A stretch of 63,885 nt of DNA, from assembly GCA_002742935.1 (NCBI GenBank), contig PDON01000069.1, forward strand, positions 1 through 63,885, in the 5' to 3' direction. Made by a program: the position numbers and the translations under genes. Shown here one piece after another: positions 25,920 to 35,524 of the stretch (positions are counted from its first letter, which is position 1; each line of letters opens with the position of its first letter). The notes beneath the pieces were generated by a model. That model searched no databases, was not told where the DNA came from, and saw only the letters and a list, made by a program, of their open reading frames with translations. This stretch comes from Candidatus Cloacimonadota bacterium (lineage in GTDB: Bacteria; UBA4055).

Positions 25920-28526
25920 ATGAAAAAATCAGAAGATATTAGAAAAGAGTTCATAGAGTTTTTTAAAGAGAAGAATCATACGCAGGTTATGTCTGCCCCT
26001 GTGGTACCGTTTGATGATCCTACTCTTCTATTTACAAATGCGGGAATGAATCAATTTAAAGATCTATTCCTTGGTACAGGTAAAAGAGATTATAACAGAG
26101 CTGTCGATTCCCAGAAATGTATAAGAGCAGGTGGAAAACATAACGATTTAGATGAGGTAGGAAAAGATAGTTATCACCACTCATTTTTTGAGATGTTAGG
26201 TAATTGGTCATTTGGAGATTACTACAAAAAAGAAGCTATAGAGTGGGCATGGGAACTTTTAACAGATAAGTGGAAGCTTGATAAAAAGAGATTATACGCC
26301 AGTGTATATACAACAGATGATGAGGCAGAGCAATTATGGAAAGATGTTACAGATATTGAGCATTCACACATCCAAAGGTTTGATGAAGTTGATAATTTCT
26401 GGCAGATGGGCGATACAGGTCCTTGTGGTCCTTGTAGTGAGATCCACTATGACAGAGGTGAAGAGTATTGTAATATGAAAGATGTTAAGGGGCATGTATG
26501 TAGTGTAAACGGAGATTGTGAAAGAATTATTGAGATATGGAACTTAGTTTTTATCCAGTACAATAGGGATAAGGAAGGTAAACTCCATGATCTTCCAAAT
26601 AAGCATGTAGATACAGGTATGGGTTTTGAGAGAATATGTATGGTTCTCCAAAATAGTGATTCAAACTACCATATTGATCTATTTAAAGACCTAATCTCCG
26701 AGATTGAATCTATAACAGGTACTAAATATGAAAAAGATGAGAGAGGAATCCCTCATAGAGTTATTGCAGACCATTTAAGAGCCCTTACTTTTAGTATTTC
26801 AGATGGAGCCTTACCAAGTAATGAAGGCAGAGGTTATGTTTTAAGAAGAATACTCAGAAGAGCTTTAAGATATGGCTTAAAACTTGGAATGAATGAGCCA
26901 TTTATATATAGACTTGTAGGAAAACTTTCTGAACTCATGGGAGATATATATCCTGAAATAATAAAGTTTAGAAAACATACTGAAAATATTATAAAGTCTG
27001 AGGAAAAATCTTTCTTAAGAACACTTTCAAAAGGTGTTTCACTCTTTAATGAAATTTCTGAAGAGTTAAAAAATAGTGGAAAAACTATAATTCCGGGAGC
27101 CGACACTTTTAAACTCTACGATACCTTTGGTTTCCCAAAAGATCTTACAGCTCAAATGGCTGAAGAGATAGGTTTTACCATTGATGAAAAAGGTTTTGAT
27201 GCTGAGATGAAAAATCAGAGAGAAAAATCTAAAAAGGGTAGTAAATTTAAAACCCAAAAAGTTATAGATTGGATTGTTCTAAACGATAAAAACGAAACAG
27301 AATTTGTCGGCTATAGTACCACTTCCGGAGAATCTAAAGTTATTAAGTATGGAATTGATGGTAAGGAGATTTTAATTGTTCCCGAGTACTCATATCTATA
27401 CGCAGAATCAGGTGGTCAGGTATCAGATAAGGGAATGGTTTCTATAGAGGGTCAAGAGTATAGAGTAAACAGAATCTATAAAGATGGTAACTATATTGCA
27501 ATAACAATCAATATTCCTGAAAAACCTATAAACTTTAATGAAGATATGGTTCTTTCTCAATTTTGTGATAAAGATTTTAGAGATAAATGTAGAGCAAACC
27601 ATTCAGCTACCCACCTTTTACAATCTACAATAAAAGAGGTTGTGGGGGATCATGTAGCCCAGAGTGGATCTTATGTCGATGATAAGGGCTTGAGATTTGA
27701 CTACTCTCACTTTGATAAGTTAACTTTAGAAGAGATTGGCAGTATTGAATATATCCTCAATAAAAAAATAAGAGAAAATCTACCTGTTGTAACCGAAGAG
27801 AAATCTATTGATGAAGCAAAGAAAATGGGTGCTACAGCTCTCTTTGGGGAGAAATATGGAGATAATGTAAGAGTTGTTTCTATGGGTGATTTCTCAATGG
27901 AACTTTGTGGAGGAACCCATGTTAAAAGAAGTGGAGATATTGGTCAATTTAAAATTATTTCAGAAACTTCAATCTCTAGTGGAATAAGAAGGATTGAAGC
28001 TGTTACAGGTGATGAGGCTGTAGTAAAATCAAGAAAAGATTCTAACTTTTTTGATAGTGTGAAGGAGCAATTGGTTTGTAAAGAATCTCAAGTAGATGAA
28101 AGGTTTACAAAGCTTATTGAGGATAAAAAAGCTCTTGAAAAGGAGATAAAAGCTCTTAAAGAGGAGATAGCCCTTATGCAAATAAGCTCATTAAAATCAT
28201 CTACTGAGGAGATTAAGGGTATAAATGTTATAAGATCTATTGTTAAGGTTGCCGATGGTAAAATACTTAAAACAATGGGTGAGAATTTGAGAAATGAGAT
28301 AAAATCCGGAATAATCCTACTTGGGGCAGATATTAACGGTAAGGCATCTCTTGTTGTTGCGGTTACAGATGATTTAAAAGGAGATTATAAAGCCGGTGCT
28401 TTAATTGGTACCATTGCCAAAGAGGTTAAAGGTGGTGGAGGTGGAGCTCCTCACATTGCAACTGCCGGAGGAAAGGATCCTAACGGTTTACCAAATGCTA
28501 TAAAACTGATTGAAGATTTAATTTAA
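25920..28526 (+). CDS. alaS: Alanyl-tRNA synthetase
   Basis: 868 residues, full length. The class II catalytic core starts with RKEFIEFFKEKNHTQVMSAPVVP and holds TFTNAGMNQFKD-like text (LLFTNAGMNQFKDLFLG) and HNDLDEVGKDSYHHSFFEMLGNWSFGDYYKKEAI. The editing domain has the zinc motif NHSATHLL plus CGGTH. The C-terminal DHHA1/C-Ala region ends GGGGGAPHIATAGGKDP. It charges tRNA-Ala. It follows ricT by 50 bp, probably in the same transcript, and a lipoprotein gene follows 11 bp downstream. Confidence 0.97.
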   Translation: MKKSEDIRKEFIEFFKEKNHTQVMSAPVVPFDDPTLLFTNAGMNQFKDLFLGTGKRDYNRAVDSQKCIRAGGKHNDLDEVGKDSYHHSFFEMLGNWSFGDYYKKEAIEWAWELLTDKWKLDKKRLYASVYTTDDEAEQLWKDVTDIEHSHIQRFDEVDNFWQMGDTGPCGPCSEIHYDRGEEYCNMKDVKGHVCSVNGDCERIIEIWNLVFIQYNRDKEGKLHDLPNKHVDTGMGFERICMVLQNSDSNYHIDLFKDLISEIESITGTKYEKDERGIPHRVIADHLRALTFSISDGALPSNEGRGYVLRRILRRALRYGLKLGMNEPFIYRLVGKLSELMGDIYPEIIKFRKHTENIIKSEEKSFLRTLSKGVSLFNEISEELKNSGKTIIPGADTFKLYDTFGFPKDLTAQMAEEIGFTIDEKGFDAEMKNQREKSKKGSKFKTQKVIDWIVLNDKNETEFVGYSTTSGESKVIKYGIDGKEILIVPEYSYLYAESGGQVSDKGMVSIEGQEYRVNRIYKDGNYIAITINIPEKPINFNEDMVLSQFCDKDFRDKCRANHSATHLLQSTIKEVVGDHVAQSGSYVDDKGLRFDYSHFDKLTLEEIGSIEYILNKKIRENLPVVTEEKSIDEAKKMGATALFGEKYGDNVRVVSMGDFSMELCGGTHVKRSGDIGQFKIISETSISSGIRRIEAVTGDEAVVKSRKDSNFFDSVKEQLVCKESQVDERFTKLIEDKKALEKEIKALKEEIALMQISSLKSSTEEIKGINVIRSIVKVADGKILKTMGENLRNEIKSGIILLGADINGKASLVVAVTDDLKGDYKAGALIGTIAKEVKGGGGGAPHIATAGGKDPNGLPNAIKLIEDLI

Positions 28527-28537
28527 GGAGAGAGATT

Positions 28538-29104
28538 ATGAAAAAACTGTTGCTATTTTTAGTGGCTACACTGATGTTAACATTCATATCATGTGGAGAT
28601 AACAGCTCAACAAGCTCATCATCTGTTGATAGAATAATGAGAGCTAAAATTATTATTGGAGATTCAGGAGAGGAGGAGTACCTCTCTAATGAAAAATCTA
28701 TTAAGTTGAGAATTGGAGCTTATCATCAAGTCGGAGCTTTTCCCATTAATGGTTCAAACGATCCTATTTTCATGAAGTATTGGTATTTACAGTTTAACCC
28801 TCAAGTTGATGGTAACTTTAACCTTGTAGAGGATACTTTAAGGTTTAGTGAAGATCCAAGTGGTGTAATAACTTTTAAATTTCCTGAAGGTGAAGGTGCT
28901 GATACTACATATGCTGCAGGACCAGGGGTTGGCATAGACTTCCCTGATGGAAAAGATTTAACTATTGTTTTTAAAAATTATGACCAAAACGAAGGTTTAA
29001 TTGAAGGTGAATTCTCCGGTTGGATAAAGAATGAGCTATCAGGAAAATGGTATGAAGTAGATGATGGATACTTTAGAACAAATGTTTTTGAGTATGGTGA
29101 GTAG
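28538..29104 (+). CDS. Small lipoprotein of unknown function
   Basis: 188 residues, GGAGAGAG site. The signal peptide ends in lipobox FISCG (Cys19), followed by a Ser-rich linker and a globular, acidic, probably beta-rich region (KYWYLQFNPQVDGNFNLVEDTLRF, GVITFKFPEG, GLIEGEFSGWIKNELSGKWYEVDDGYFR). No family recognised. It is placed at the end of the holB-ricT-alaS transcript and directly before a terminator. Confidence 0.7.
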   Translation: MKKLLLFLVATLMLTFISCGDNSSTSSSSVDRIMRAKIIIGDSGEEEYLSNEKSIKLRIGAYHQVGAFPINGSNDPIFMKYWYLQFNPQVDGNFNLVEDTLRFSEDPSGVITFKFPEGEGADTTYAAGPGVGIDFPDGKDLTIVFKNYDQNEGLIEGEFSGWIKNELSGKWYEVDDGYFRTNVFEYGE

Positions 29105-29113
29105 TTTTGATTT

Positions 29114-29142
29114 AAAAGCCCCAAATTTTGGGGCTTTTTTTT
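29114..29142 (+). terminator. Rho-independent terminator
   Basis: AAAAGCCCCAAA and its complement form a long stem (29114-29138), followed by TTTT, 9 bp after the lipoprotein stop. It ends the holB-ricT-alaS-lipoprotein transcript. Confidence 0.85.
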
Positions 29143-29183
29143 GGGCATATTTTTTATAACCAAAAGAAGCAAAATAGTAAGGA

Positions 29184-29250
29184 GATCCATCTCCCATCTC
29201 CCGTCTCCCGTCTTCCGTCTTCTATCTCCCCTTTCCCCTCTCACATCTTC
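29184..29250. repeat. Degenerate short tandem repeat, CTCCCGT-type
   Basis: About ten degenerate units related to CTCCCGT/CTTCCGT (29184-29237), running up to the stop codon of the phzF-like gene. The composition is far more GC- and pyrimidine-biased than its surroundings. It is probably a slippage-prone minisatellite. Confidence 0.7.
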
Positions 29251-30158
29251 CACATCCCTCTACCTACATCAACAACCTGACCGCCAACTTTCAATATATA
29301 ACTGCCATTTTTAAATTCACCATATAAATCTATATAGGATCTCCTATTGATTTGAAAACCTTGCTCTACCCTCGTTGAAATTTTTGACAGACCATGTTTT
29401 AACAGATAAGCAAGAAAAGATCCGTTAGCACTTCCTGTAGCTGCATCCTCTACTAAACCTCCATTCTCAATACAGAACATTCTGGAGTTAAACCTGTTTC
29501 CCTCTTCAAAACTCTCTTCCGTAAAAAAAAATAGCGATGTTGATAATCCCGTCCTACTATTGGTTTTATACCTTCCGTTTAGGGTTAAAAATCGTATAAC
29601 ATCTTCTGAATTTAATCTTATCTCCCCCATCTTTTCTAAACTAACAATAGGAATAATTATATAGGGCAATCCTGTAGAGATCTCCTCTATCGGCTTAGTT
29701 GTATCTATAAAATCTAACTCTAAATTTAAACCCTTAGATATATATTCATGTTCATAAATTCCAATAAATTCAGGGGTTGATTGTTCCATTATAAATTTAC
29801 TGTTATCAATATCATCAACCTTGGTTAAACTTATATCTATATCGGAATCTTTTAAATTTAGGGTAATAATATCTCTTGGCTCTGTAAGTAGATACTTTGA
29901 GATAATAAAAGCGGTTCCCAGCAATGGATGTCCGGCAAAGGGAACTTCATATTCCGGAGTAAAAATCCTAAGATCAAAACTTTGATTATTATCTCTCTTT
30001 TTTATAAATGTTATCTCGGGAAAGTTAAGCTCTCTTGCAATATTTAACATATCTTTATCTGAAGCTATATCGTCAAAATCAATGAAAACTGCAAGTTGGT
30101 TGCCTCCATACTTACAAGATGTAAAAACATCCACTAAAAAATACTCTATCTCTGTCAT
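29241..30158 (-). CDS. PhzF-family isomerase-like protein
   Basis: 305 residues, the usual length. Two-fold diaminopimelate-epimerase-like fold. Marks: YFLVDVFTSCKYGGNQLAVFID at the N-terminus, NFPEITFI with the conserved acid (Glu48), IRIFTPEYEVPFAGHPLLGTAF and DAATGSANGSFLAYLL. Members isomerise or epimerise small molecules; only some act in phenazine synthesis, and no other phz gene is present, so the substrate is unknown. Cytoplasmic. It lies 39 bp downstream of the HEAT-like gene, so probably one operon. Confidence 0.88.
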   Translation of the reverse strand: MTEIEYFLVDVFTSCKYGGNQLAVFIDFDDIASDKDMLNIARELNFPEITFIKKRDNNQSFDLRIFTPEYEVPFAGHPLLGTAFIISKYLLTEPRDIITLNLKDSDIDISLTKVDDIDNSKFIMEQSTPEFIGIYEHEYISKGLNLELDFIDTTKPIEEISTGLPYIIIPIVSLEKMGEIRLNSEDVIRFLTLNGRYKTNSRTGLSTSLFFFTEESFEEGNRFNSRMFCIENGGLVEDAATGSANGSFLAYLLKHGLSKISTRVEQGFQINRRSYIDLYGEFKNGSYILKVGGQVVDVGRGMWKM

Positions 30159-30197
30159 TTCAATCTCTATTTACATTAAAGTTACCGAGTATATTCT

Positions 30198-30704
30198 CTA
30201 TACCCCCAATCTCCTCAATCTAGCATCTACCGATCTTATATTTTCAGTTCTAATATCCCTAATTATAAGATCAAAATCTTTTTTAAAATCTCTATTTTTT
30301 TCCGAAAAATCAAACAGTGCTTGAATTGAGTTTACTCTAACAATTTTACTCTCTTTTTTATCCGTAGCCCAACACCTTAATCTACTCCATACAACTTTTA
30401 ACTCTTCAATTGAAAAATTGATTCGTGATACCATTAGTGCCAAATGCCACTTTAACTCCTTATTATCAGCAATCCCCATCAAATCTATAATATCTTTTTT
30501 ATACTTAGTAAGATATTTAGATTTTTTCAAACTTATCTTTTCAATAGCATCTACAGCTCTCATAACAACCAATCTATCCTCTACAAATAGATATTGAAAT
30601 AAGCAATCAAAATCTCTTTGAGATTCTATAAGTGGAATAAGCTTATCAACATCAGCAATTGATCTTAAATCTCCACCTTCTAAATATTTTATAAATTTAT
30701 TCAT
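30198..30704 (-). CDS. Small HEAT-repeat-like helical protein
   Basis: 168 residues, AAGGAAAG ribosome binding site. All-helical pattern with repeats such as DRLVVMRAVDAIEKISLKKSKYL, NKELKWHLALMVSRI and KESKIVRVNSIQALFDFSEKN, which resemble HEAT-type helices. No catalytic motif and no signal peptide. It is probably a cytoplasmic interaction protein. It is upstream of the phzF-like gene; no functional link is evident. Confidence 0.6.
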   Translation of the reverse strand: MNKFIKYLEGGDLRSIADVDKLIPLIESQRDFDCLFQYLFVEDRLVVMRAVDAIEKISLKKSKYLTKYKKDIIDLMGIADNKELKWHLALMVSRINFSIEELKVVWSRLRCWATDKKESKIVRVNSIQALFDFSEKNRDFKKDFDLIIRDIRTENIRSVDARLRRLGV

Positions 30705-30817
30705 CTTTTTTAGCTTTCCTTAAAACAATCTTAACCTAAGTTCCAGATAAAAGCACAAGCCATCTCATATAGAATCTAATGAAAAACACATAAACAATCA
30801 TATTGAAATAGATTCAA

Positions 30818-31441
30818 CTACTCAATAAATGCCGATAATATTAGATCAAAACCGATGATTAAAAATAGAACTGAAACAATAAAATTGATCCATCTGTTCA
30901 CTTTCTGATACCAATTCATAACAAATCTGAATGAAAAAGATAAGGAGTAGAAACCATTGGTTAAAAATCCCACAATAACACATGTTATTACACCTAATAT
31001 AAGAGAAATTGTACCTTTGGTTGTTTCAATTCCTGTTGAGAGAGCTACAACAAAGGCTATTACGGTTTTAGGGTTAGAAACATTGAGTATAACACCCTCT
31101 ATAAACCATCTTAGATAAGATTTAGATTCTATCTCTCTTTTAAGGGATTGAGATTGTGGCTCAATGGCATCCTTGATTGATAAAAATGCCAACCATAGAA
31201 GATAGATTCCACCAACTATTTTTAAAATCATCAATAAGTAGATAGAATCTTGAAGAATTAAACCAAGACCGCTTGCAGCTATTATCCCCCAAAATAATAA
31301 TCCGGTAGATAGACCAAATCCATATATAAGACTAATCTTTCTACCTCTACTCATAGCAATTGCTATATTTGATATATTTGCAGGCCCCGGAGATATAGCT
31401 ATTGCAAAAAAGGAGAGACCAACACTAACTAAATCAGACAT
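30818..31441 (-). CDS. LysE/RhtB-family amino-acid exporter
   Basis: 207 residues, GGAG site 8 bp upstream. Six predicted membrane helices. The family motif ISPGPANISNIAIAMSRGRKISLIYGFGLSTG matches the LysE/RhtB signature (G-P-G-P followed by a G-x-x-x-G helix), and LNVSNPKTVIAFVVAL is the second conserved loop. It exports an amino acid or related metabolite through the inner membrane. A 26-bp palindrome lies about 60 bp before its start. Confidence 0.88.
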   Translation of the reverse strand: MSDLVSVGLSFFAIAISPGPANISNIAIAMSRGRKISLIYGFGLSTGLLFWGIIAASGLGLILQDSIYLLMILKIVGGIYLLWLAFLSIKDAIEPQSQSLKREIESKSYLRWFIEGVILNVSNPKTVIAFVVALSTGIETTKGTISLILGVITCVIVGFLTNGFYSLSFSFRFVMNWYQKVNRWINFIVSVLFLIIGFDLILSAFIE

Positions 31442-31500
31442 ATTTTACTCCATAATATTTTTAATACTATGAACGATCTGTTTTCTAATGAAAATGACGG

Positions 31501-31526
31501 TATATACAGGATATACCCTGTATATA
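31501..31526. promoter_or_regulatory. Operator-like palindrome before the LysE-family gene
   Basis: Perfect arms TATATACAGG (31501-31510) and CCTGTATATA (31517-31526) around a 6-bp centre, extendable by one base each side. It sits between the SNF2 gene stop and the exporter start. There is no T-run on either side, so an operator is more likely than a terminator. Confidence 0.5.
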
Positions 31527-31644
31527 CTAACGAGTATCTACTATACTTTCTATTTAGTTTTTTAATTTCAGTAAGATAATCTTTTTCTAACTGTGTTAAA
31601 GTTTTTCACTATATTTTTATATTCGTCTATATAATAATCAAAGA

Positions 31645-34600
31645 CTAACCAAAAAGTTCCGTTATTTTTGCTCTGTCAAATGATTTCTGTTCTTTATCAA
31701 TTTGTATAATACTATCAGAAACCTCCTTCTTACCTTCCTGTAAATCGACTATCTTCTCCTCAATTGTATCTCTACAAATCATTCTATAGGCAATAACATT
31801 TTTGGTTTGACCAATACGATAACAACGATCAATAGCCTGATTTTCCACTGCAGGGTTCCACCAAGGATCAATCAAAAAAACATACTCCGCTTTTGTGAGA
31901 TTTAACCCTGTACCACCGGCTTTAAGACTTATCAAAAATAGTGAAACCTCATCCTTCTCTTGAAAATTTTTTACTTTCTCCTCCCGTTTACGAGTTTGTC
32001 CGTCCAAATATTCAAAGATAATTCCCTCATTATTTAAACGATCCTGTACAAGAGCCAGCATTGATGTAAACTGAGAAAATACAACTATTTTGCTACCCTC
32101 CGATGTTATTGTTCTTATATGCTCCATCAATATATCCAATTTAACAGAGGAACTGATATATTTTTCCTCCTCGTTTAGCAAATGTGGAGAGTTGCATATT
32201 TGTCTTAATTTTGTTAACCCTTCCAAGACATAGATTTGAGATTTAGCTTCCCCATCTTCATCAAATTTGTTCAATAAAAGCTTCCGATACTTACTCTTAA
32301 ACATTTCGTAAATCTTTCGTTGATCACTCCCCATTTCACAATAGATTATACTTTCGGTCTTCTGAGGCAGATCCGTTGCAACTTGATTTTTTGTCCGTCT
32401 AAGTAAGAATGGATAAATAATCTGATGTAATAGATCAGCCGTTTCCTTGTTGTGTGATTTATCTATCATATCAGAAAATTCAGTTCTAAAGTGGGATATA
32501 GTTCCAAGTAATCCCGGATTGAGAAAATTCATTTGGGAGTAGAGATCAAAGGTATTGTTTTCAATAGGTGTACCCGTAAGAGTTAATCGGTTTTTAGAGT
32601 TTAAAAGTTTTACCGCCTTGTACCGTTTTGAATTTGGATTTTTTATAGCCTGACTTTCATCCAAAATAATATAATTAAACCCCTTTTTTTGCAATTTTAA
32701 AATATCGTTAAGAACTATTCCATAGGTAGTGATAACAATATCTTGGGATTCCATTTTGTTAAATAGCTCATCCCGTTTCATACCCGTATAGGTAAGAACT
32801 TTCAGCGATGGAGCAAACTTTTCACACTCCTTATTCCAGTTGAAGATTAATGATGTTGGTGCAACTATTAGATTTGGTAAATCACTCTGATTATTCTCCT
32901 TAACATAAGCCAACAAAGCAATGGCTTGTAGCGTCTTTCCTAATCCCATATCGTCAGCAAGACAACCTCCAAGACCATATTTTTGTAGAGCAACTAACCA
33001 GTTAAGCCCCTCCTGTTGATAGTGGCGAAGTTTAGCATTAACGGTTTTTGGAATTTTTACAGGAGTGATATTTTGCAAATTTTTAAGGCTCTCTTTCCTC
33101 TTTTTAAGCTCCATTAGAAGGTCTGACTTTTGATTTAAATCCTCATACAATTCATCAATTATGTTAAATTGATAATTGGATACTTTAATCTCCGTATCTT
33201 TAACCTCACCCGCCTTGAAATATTTTGAAAACTTATTGAGCCATTTTTCTGGCAATAGACCTAAAGTACCATCCTTTAACTCAACATATTTACTCTTATT
33301 AAGAAAGTTTTTTTTAATATCCTTAAGAGATACCTTCTGATCGCCAAACGAAATGTCAATACCCAGATCAAACCAATCAGTATTGGAATTTACACTCATT
33401 GAAATAGTCGGTTTATTAAGGTTGTACTTGAATGATTTTAAATCTTTTACTCCAAAAATCTCAATATTTTTATCTTTTAATCTTCTGGTCGTTTTCAATA
33501 GCCACTCATCTTGAACAAGCTGAAGGGGTTCAAGAAAAAAGATATCCTCCTGCTCAGAAAAATCAGGGTGAAGCTCTCTAAACTCCTCAAAAAACTCCTC
33601 TTCCAGATTTTTATTACGCTTAATAATTTTATTTCCCTCAATAATTTGTTTACTCGTATGTATTAAAACAAGATTTCCATTATATTCAACTCCCAACTTA
33701 AATGTTATATACTTGCCTTCATAATCTGCTAAGAATAGCTGTTTCTTTATATTTCCATTTTCTTTAAATCTCTTAGTCTTGCATACCCTGTTTTCAATTT
33801 TAAAGTATTCAGATATTGGAGCTATAAAGTTTTTTATTACATCCTCTTTTCCATTTTTTAAAAATCTAAGTATAGTTTCATCATTTAGAGAATCTAAATA
33901 GAAAAAATCCTTTGAAGATCTAAAAAAATGTAATGTTTTGTTGTTTTCTATACAGAAAAAAGGCGTTATTTCAATTTTTTTAGAATTTATATTATAGGAT
34001 TTATCTATTTGGATTTTTGGAGTTATTGTTACAAACTCAGAGTCCTCTTTAACAGTAAAAAACAACTCTGCATCTCTATCTGAAAATTTGATCTGTTTTA
34101 GGTTTTTCTTGACGAGTTTACCACCACTCTTTTCTACAAAAAATGGATAAATTTCCCTGTTTTTATCTATAAAATTTTTAACCTTAGTAAATATTTCTGT
34201 AAATTGCTCTAATTTGATATATGTTATTGAACTCTTGAGCGTTAGGTTATTCATGCTAATAGCTTCTAATAGAAATATTTTCTCTTTTTCTGTTCTATCT
34301 TCAATAATTTCTACTAAATTATCTCTTTCTACCTCTTTTAGATATGTGGATAATTCAGTTGTGTTTTTCTTATATTTGCCTACGAAGGGTTTAAAATACA
34401 ACTTTTTATCACCCATTATATTGAAAAAATTAAAACAGATACCTACACCATGTGTTGCTGTGGGGTTTCTCTTTGGCACTCTATTTAAAAGCACCGAACC
34501 ATCCTTCTCCTGTTGAGATATTTTTTTTAAATTATTGTTTTTTAAAAGATTAATAACAGGGTGTAAATTTTCTACTTTTTTTATAAAGGACAACCCTTTT

Positions 34601-35307
34601 GTATTAACCTCCAATTCAAAATATTTGCTATAGTCATCATCTAGAGTTAAACCGTATTGTTTTATATATTTTTCAATTGAAGTATTGAGATAATTGGGGT
34701 GAAAAAAATCTCTTCCAAACACCCTATAAATATTACTTAATCCTGCTGAAACATGTTTACATTTATTAGGATAAAAATAACAATTACAATCTATTTTTAA
34801 TCTATTTGTCTCAGGATCATAATTAAAATTTTGTATAAAACTCCTGCTACTTTTATTATAACGAGTTTTTATATTTCTAGTATCTATATCAACACTTTTA
34901 ATTTCTGAGAAATATAAATCCGGAGATGAAATATTTAACAACTCCTCTTCAGGAATTATATGTTTGGGTAACAATATACTCAAATGTTTAGATTTTGATA
35001 TCTCTTTTTCAGTTGATTTTTCTACCTTTTGTAATAAATTTTTGCATTCTAACAGAATATAGTTTAATGCTGCAACTTGATGTTTACAAATACCCCCATA
35101 ATCGTATGGACAACTACAGGATGTTTCTATCTCTTCTCCTATATCAACTATTATAAGATATAAAAAATTTTTACTCCCCAAATATTGAAAAACATATTGA
35201 CAATCCGATCTTTTTTCTAAGGTTGGAGTTATTAGTTTTGCTCGCCTTCTAACAGCAACGGAACTATTTAATTTTATATACAGTTTTATCCTATCTTTGA
35301 GATCCAT
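31645..35307 (-). CDS. SNF2-family helicase with two SWIM-type zinc motifs
   Basis: 1220 residues, AGAAGGGG site. Two SWIM-like zinc motifs at the N-terminus: C64-S-C66...C74-K-H76 and C174-N-C176...C183-K-H185. A long middle region follows, then the SNF2 ATPase: ADDMGLGKTLQAIALLAY (motif I), VAPTSLIFNW, YIILDESQAIKNP (motif II as DESQ), LTGTPIENN, and the helicase C domain with VVFSQFTSML, SLKAGGTGLNLTKAEYVFLIDPWWNPAVENQAIDRCYRIGQ. Such proteins translocate on DNA and remodel protein-DNA complexes (RapA/HepA-like); the bacterial role is poorly known. It lies next to an IS200 remnant. Confidence 0.92.
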   Translation of the reverse strand: MDLKDRIKLYIKLNSSVAVRRRAKLITPTLEKRSDCQYVFQYLGSKNFLYLIIVDIGEEIETSCSCPYDYGGICKHQVAALNYILLECKNLLQKVEKSTEKEISKSKHLSILLPKHIIPEEELLNISSPDLYFSEIKSVDIDTRNIKTRYNKSSRSFIQNFNYDPETNRLKIDCNCYFYPNKCKHVSAGLSNIYRVFGRDFFHPNYLNTSIEKYIKQYGLTLDDDYSKYFELEVNTKGLSFIKKVENLHPVINLLKNNNLKKISQQEKDGSVLLNRVPKRNPTATHGVGICFNFFNIMGDKKLYFKPFVGKYKKNTTELSTYLKEVERDNLVEIIEDRTEKEKIFLLEAISMNNLTLKSSITYIKLEQFTEIFTKVKNFIDKNREIYPFFVEKSGGKLVKKNLKQIKFSDRDAELFFTVKEDSEFVTITPKIQIDKSYNINSKKIEITPFFCIENNKTLHFFRSSKDFFYLDSLNDETILRFLKNGKEDVIKNFIAPISEYFKIENRVCKTKRFKENGNIKKQLFLADYEGKYITFKLGVEYNGNLVLIHTSKQIIEGNKIIKRNKNLEEEFFEEFRELHPDFSEQEDIFFLEPLQLVQDEWLLKTTRRLKDKNIEIFGVKDLKSFKYNLNKPTISMSVNSNTDWFDLGIDISFGDQKVSLKDIKKNFLNKSKYVELKDGTLGLLPEKWLNKFSKYFKAGEVKDTEIKVSNYQFNIIDELYEDLNQKSDLLMELKKRKESLKNLQNITPVKIPKTVNAKLRHYQQEGLNWLVALQKYGLGGCLADDMGLGKTLQAIALLAYVKENNQSDLPNLIVAPTSLIFNWNKECEKFAPSLKVLTYTGMKRDELFNKMESQDIVITTYGIVLNDILKLQKKGFNYIILDESQAIKNPNSKRYKAVKLLNSKNRLTLTGTPIENNTFDLYSQMNFLNPGLLGTISHFRTEFSDMIDKSHNKETADLLHQIIYPFLLRRTKNQVATDLPQKTESIIYCEMGSDQRKIYEMFKSKYRKLLLNKFDEDGEAKSQIYVLEGLTKLRQICNSPHLLNEEEKYISSSVKLDILMEHIRTITSEGSKIVVFSQFTSMLALVQDRLNNEGIIFEYLDGQTRKREEKVKNFQEKDEVSLFLISLKAGGTGLNLTKAEYVFLIDPWWNPAVENQAIDRCYRIGQTKNVIAYRMICRDTIEEKIVDLQEGKKEVSDSIIQIDKEQKSFDRAKITELFG

Positions 35308-35338
35308 AGTAAACCCCTTCTCTTAAATTTTATAACAT

Positions 35339-35524
35339 TTATCTCTCAATAAATAGGTTTAATTGATCCATACAACACTCCTTTTGCTTTGCAAGTTCAT
35401 GGAAAATTTCTCCAAGATATTTCTTCAATGATAAAAATAAAGTTTTTTGACTATATTTAAGAATAAAAAGAACATTATACTTGCAATCATAAGTTGTATG
35501 TTTTATACTTTCATAGTTATTCAT
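35339..35524 (-). pseudogene. IS200-family transposase TnpA, N-terminal remnant
   Basis: A 61-codon frame, start ATG 35524. Its first 50 residues (YESIKHTTYDCKYNVLFILK, then FLSLKKYLGEIFHELAKQKE) correspond to the N-terminus of IS200/IS605 Y1 transposases, which read like YxSxxHxxYDCKYHVVFIPK and RKYLGEVFHELARQKE. Homology stops where the HxH motif (MPDHVH) should follow; the frame ends with unrelated residues and a stop. The catalytic Tyr region is absent, so this is a decayed insertion. No full copy is in the window. Confidence 0.8.

Noticed and set aside
29241..30158. Phenazine biosynthesis
   Set aside because: The PhzF-like protein belongs to a broad isomerase family and no other phenazine gene is present.
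31645..35524. Phage-defence island around the SNF2/SWIM helicase
   Set aside because: Neighbours are an IS fossil, a LysE exporter, ymdB and rny; no nuclease, methylase or other defence gene accompanies it.
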